A stretch of DNA of 64,000 bases. Origin: Photobacterium angustum. Its GTDB lineage: Bacteria > Pseudomonadota > Gammaproteobacteria > Enterobacterales > Vibrionaceae. Every line of letters begins with the position of its first letter. Position 1 is the first letter of the stretch. Shown here piece by piece: positions 61,401 through 64,000 of the stretch. The notes below the pieces were generated by a model. The model was not told the DNA's origin and did not search any database. It saw nothing but the letters and a program-made list of their open reading frames with translations. Both the position numbers and the translations under genes were made by a program. The stretch covers positions 62,001-126,000 of the forward strand of contig NZ_MSCJ01000003.1 in assembly GCF_002954615.1 (NCBI RefSeq). The letters are read 5' to 3'.

Positions 61401-63395
61401 ATGGAACATAAAATGTTAGCGAATGCGATTCGTGCTCTAAGCATGGATGGTGTACAACAAGCAAATTCTGGTCACCCTGGCGCACCTATGGGTATGGCAG
61501 ATATCGCTGAAGTACTTTGGCGTGGTCACATGAATCACAACCCACAAAACCCACAGTGGGCTGATCGCGACCGTTTTGTATTATCAAACGGCCACGGTTC
61601 AATGCTTATCTATTCGCTACTTCACCTTACAGGTTACGATCTTTCTATCGATGATCTGAAGAATTTCCGTCAACTTCACTCTAAAACACCGGGTCACCCA
61701 GAATATGGTTACGCACCAGGTGTTGAAACAACAACAGGTCCTTTAGGCCAAGGTATTACTAATGCGGTTGGTATGGCACTTGCTGAAAAAGCAATGGCTG
61801 CACAATTTAACCGTGAAGGTCATGACGTTGTTGATCACTACACATACTCTTTCCTTGGTGATGGCTGTCTAATGGAAGGTGTTTCTCACGAAGCATGTTC
61901 ACTAGCAGGTACATTAGGTCTTGGTAAACTGATCGCATTCTGGGATGACAACGGTATTTCTATCGATGGTCACGTTGAAGGTTGGTTCACTGATAATACG
62001 CCTGAGCGTTTTGAATCTTACGGCTGGCATGTCATTCCTGCTGTTGATGGTCACGATGCAGCAGCAATTAATGCAGCAATTGAAGCAGCTAAAGCTGAAA
62101 CAGGTAAGCCAACACTGATTTGTTGCAAAACTATCATCGGTTTTGGTTCTCCAAATAAATCTGGCTCTCACGACTGTCACGGTGCTCCACTAGGCGCAGA
62201 TGAAATTAAAGCTGCACGTGAATTCCTAGGTTGGACTTACGGCGCATTTGAAATCCCAGCAGAAATCTATGCTGAGTGGGATGCGAAAGAAGCAGGTAAA
62301 GTGAAAGAAGCTGCATGGGATGAGAAGTTTGCCGCATACGCTGCTGCTTACCCTGAACTAGCTGCTGAATTCAAACGTCGTATGAACGGCGAGCTACCAG
62401 CAAACTGGGAACAAGTGACATCTGAAGTTATTGCAGATCTTCAAGCAAACCCTGCAAATATTGCTTCTCGTAAAGCATCACAAAACGCACTTGAAGCATT
62501 CGGTAAAATTCTACCTGAGTTCATGGGCGGTTCTGCAGACCTTGCACCATCAAACCTAACTATGTGGTCTGGCTCTAAGTCAGTAACACCAACAGATGCA
62601 TCTGGCAACTACATTCACTACGGTGTACGTGAATTTGGTATGACTGCGATGATCAATGGTATCGCACTACACGGTGGTTTCGTTCCTTACGGTGCAACAT
62701 TCCTAATGTTTATGGAATATGCACGTAATGCAATGCGTATGGCTGCACTGATGAAAATTCAGAACATTCAAGTTTACACGCACGATTCAATCGGTTTAGG
62801 TGAAGATGGTCCTACACACCAACCTGTAGAGCAGATTGCATCTCTACGCCTAACACCAAACATGAGCACATGGCGTCCATGTGACCAAGTGGAATCAGCT
62901 GTAGCTTGGAAATACGCAATCGAGCGTAAAGACGGCCCAACATCGCTAATCTTCTCTCGTCAAAACTTAACACAACAAGATCGTGACGCTGCACAAGTAG
63001 CTAACATCGCTAAGGGTGGTTACATCCTTAAAGACTGTGAAGGCAAACCTGAGCTAATCTTAATTGCAACAGGTTCAGAAGTAGGTATTGCAGCAGAAGC
63101 TTACGCACAACTAACTGCTGAAGGTCGCAAGGTACGTCTTGTTTCTATGCCTGCAACAGAGCTATTTGACAAGCAAGATGCAGCATACCGTGAAAGCGTA
63201 TTACCTTCAGATGTAACAGCACGTATTGCTATTGAAGCAGGTATTGCTGATTTCTGGTACAAGTATGTTGGTTTCGATGGTCGTATCATCGGTATGACAA
63301 CATTTGGTGAATCAGCACCTGCTGATGAACTATTCAAAATGTTTGGTTTTACAACAGATAATATTGTTGAAACAGCAAAAGAATTATTAGCATAA
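61401..63395 (+). CDS. tkt: Transketolase
   Basis: The 664-residue protein shows the transketolase motifs in order: [20 protein letters not shown] (about 20-39), [12 protein letters not shown] (about 65-76), and the thiamine-diphosphate/Mg site [13 protein letters not shown] with [10 protein letters not shown] (about 154-190). The second domain has [12 protein letters not shown] (about 375-386), [16 protein letters not shown] (catalytic Glu near 411) and [16 protein letters not shown] (about 460-475). It transfers two-carbon units between sugar phosphates. GGTGG precedes the ATG. Together with tal it forms a two-gene unit with a strong terminator. Confidence 0.97.
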   Translation: MEHKMLANAIRALSMDGVQQANSGHPGAPMGMADIAEVLWRGHMNHNPQNPQWADRDRFVLSNGHGSMLIYSLLHLTGYDLSIDDLKNFRQLHSKTPGHPEYGYAPGVETTTGPLGQGITNAVGMALAEKAMAAQFNREGHDVVDHYTYSFLGDGCLMEGVSHEACSLAGTLGLGKLIAFWDDNGISIDGHVEGWFTDNTPERFESYGWHVIPAVDGHDAAAINAAIEAAKAETGKPTLICCKTIIGFGSPNKSGSHDCHGAPLGADEIKAAREFLGWTYGAFEIPAEIYAEWDAKEAGKVKEAAWDEKFAAYAAAYPELAAEFKRRMNGELPANWEQVTSEVIADLQANPANIASRKASQNALEAFGKILPEFMGGSADLAPSNLTMWSGSKSVTPTDASGNYIHYGVREFGMTAMINGIALHGGFVPYGATFLMFMEYARNAMRMAALMKIQNIQVYTHDSIGLGEDGPTHQPVEQIASLRLTPNMSTWRPCDQVESAVAWKYAIERKDGPTSLIFSRQNLTQQDRDAAQVANIAKGGYILKDCEGKPELILIATGSEVGIAAEAYAQLTAEGRKVRLVSMPATELFDKQDAAYRESVLPSDVTARIAIEAGIADFWYKYVGFDGRIIGMTTFGESAPADELFKMFGFTTDNIVETAKELLA

Positions 63396-63410
63396 CCGCT
63401 TAATAATCAT

Positions 63411-63441
63411 AAAAAGCCGAGCTTTAAAGCTCGGCTTTTTT
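63411..63441 (+). terminator. Terminator of tal-tkt
   Basis: A 15-bp perfect palindrome (AAAAAGCCGAGCTTT and its complement) ends in a T-run. Confidence 0.93.
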
Positions 63442-63492
63442 CTTTCATCAAATCATAATATGTACTAAATGTTACATATTCAAAGCTATTGA

Positions 63493-63699
63493 TTAGAGAT
63501 CATTAACCTGTAGTAACTCTTCTCCATTCACTTCAAAACGCAACTTTAAGTGCCCTTCATTTGATAAATCTTTAATTAATTTAATCTCTTTTCCTGCAAA
63601 TCGCCGGCTTATTAATTCATGTATATCATTGATTAAATTGATTTTATCTTCAGTAGATAACACTGATTGTGATGTGGTTTTATAGGTGTTAAAAAACAT
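63493..63699 (-). CDS. Small hypothetical protein
   Basis: The 68-residue product is soluble and charged, with a helix (TEDKINLINDIHELISRRF, about 16-34) followed by strands ending LKLRFEVNGEELLQ. No signal peptide or known motif. It is convergent with tkt, whose terminator is only 51 bp away. It is probably a real small gene by composition, but its function is unknown. Confidence 0.5.
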   Translation of the reverse strand: MFFNTYKTTSQSVLSTEDKINLINDIHELISRRFAGKEIKLIKDLSNEGHLKLRFEVNGEELLQVNDL

Positions 63700-63986
63700 A
63701 ATTTAAGCTCTGATTAAACCTTTAAGCACCCTATGTCAAAGTTGCATATTTTGACATTTTTATTTTGTTTATAAATGTAACGATTAATTAATTTATTACG
63801 TTGAGCATTTAGCACTTAAAATGAATAAAGCTAATTTAATATACCCATTTCGTTATATCAGCAATTACCAAAAATAAAACTTTTGATTATAAAAACGTGT
63901 ATTGTTCAAATTTAAAATAAGCGTAAATTTAAATCCATAGACAGACACCAACTTATTTTTAACGCTGTTTATCAAAGGATTTAGTT
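63700..63986. other. Very AT-rich intergenic region
   Basis: About 290 bp separating the small hypothetical gene from the gene that begins at the window edge. No gene or clear structure is visible. Confidence 0.5.
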
Positions 63987-64000
63987 ATGGCACATTTTAA
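63987..64000 (+). CDS. Start of a further gene, cut off by window
   Basis: ATG GCA CAT TTT begins at 63987, preceded by AAAGGA at seven-base spacing. Only four full codons (Met-Ala-His-Phe) are visible, so nothing can be said about the product. Confidence 0.5.

Noticed and set aside
61914..62180. 88-residue minus-strand open frame in tkt
   Set aside because: Antisense to a highly conserved metabolic gene, with Cys-rich unlikely composition.

Overview
The window looks like chromosomal DNA from a Vibrionaceae bacterium, most likely a Photobacterium or close relative. It is AT-rich. It carries a NorR-Hcp-Hcr block, a PutP symporter, a LonB-like protease and an adjacent transaldolase-transketolase pair. 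That gene content recalls the smaller chromosome of vibrios. The species and replicon are inferred from gene content, not from any search.

Layout. 1-2.8 kb: the 3' part of a large AsmA-family envelope gene. 3.3-7.9 kb: norR, hcp and hcr, a nitrosative-stress module with visible NorR-type sites and a sigma-54 promoter. 8.3-16 kb: putP, a Lon-like protease, a 6-pyruvoyl-tetrahydropterin-synthase-like protein, an outer-membrane barrel, a STAS-type protein and a divergent LysR/SMR transporter pair. 17-20 kb: a YadA-type trimeric adhesin with a repetitive coiled-coil stalk, a zinc-ribbon membrane protein and a PCuAC copper chaperone. 20-24 kb: a compact four-gene glycan block (two glycosyltransferases, a hexapeptide acyltransferase and a PhyH dioxygenase). 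24.4-27 kb: deoD and a transposase-like zinc-ribbon protein. 27-30 kb: a putrescine-type block (RidA, PuuB-like oxidase, PotD-like binding protein). 30-33.5 kb: a large lipoprotein paired with an outer-membrane barrel. 33.7-35.5 kb: an IclR regulator and a HutG-like arginase-fold protein lacking canonical metal ligands. 36-42 kb: a YeeN-type YebC protein, then a TolC-HlyD-permease-permease exporter operon with no ATPase gene, and a TetR regulator. 42-50 kb: a YafK/DpaA-type L,D-transpeptidase-fold protein, a leucine-rich-repeat kinase, an acyl-CoA synthetase, a tiny THX-like ribosomal protein, a flavin-binding oxidase-family gene facing a frameshifted MocR regulator, and a cupin.

50-52 kb is a decayed stretch. 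It holds two homologous remnants of the C-terminus of a type I secretion ABC ATPase and leads into tRNA-Asp and tRNA-Ser genes. Beyond the tRNAs, at 52.1-58.9 kb, lies a tight six-gene operon: SBP-OmpA, VWA, SBP-OmpA, a membrane coiled-coil protein, TelA and an unknown protein. It would place solute-binding modules on peptidoglycan, a VWA protein in the periplasm and a TelA-type protein in the cytoplasm, with no transporter genes. It is the best candidate here for an uncharacterised system. The window ends with an outer-membrane barrel gene, tal, tkt, a small unknown gene and the first codons of another gene.
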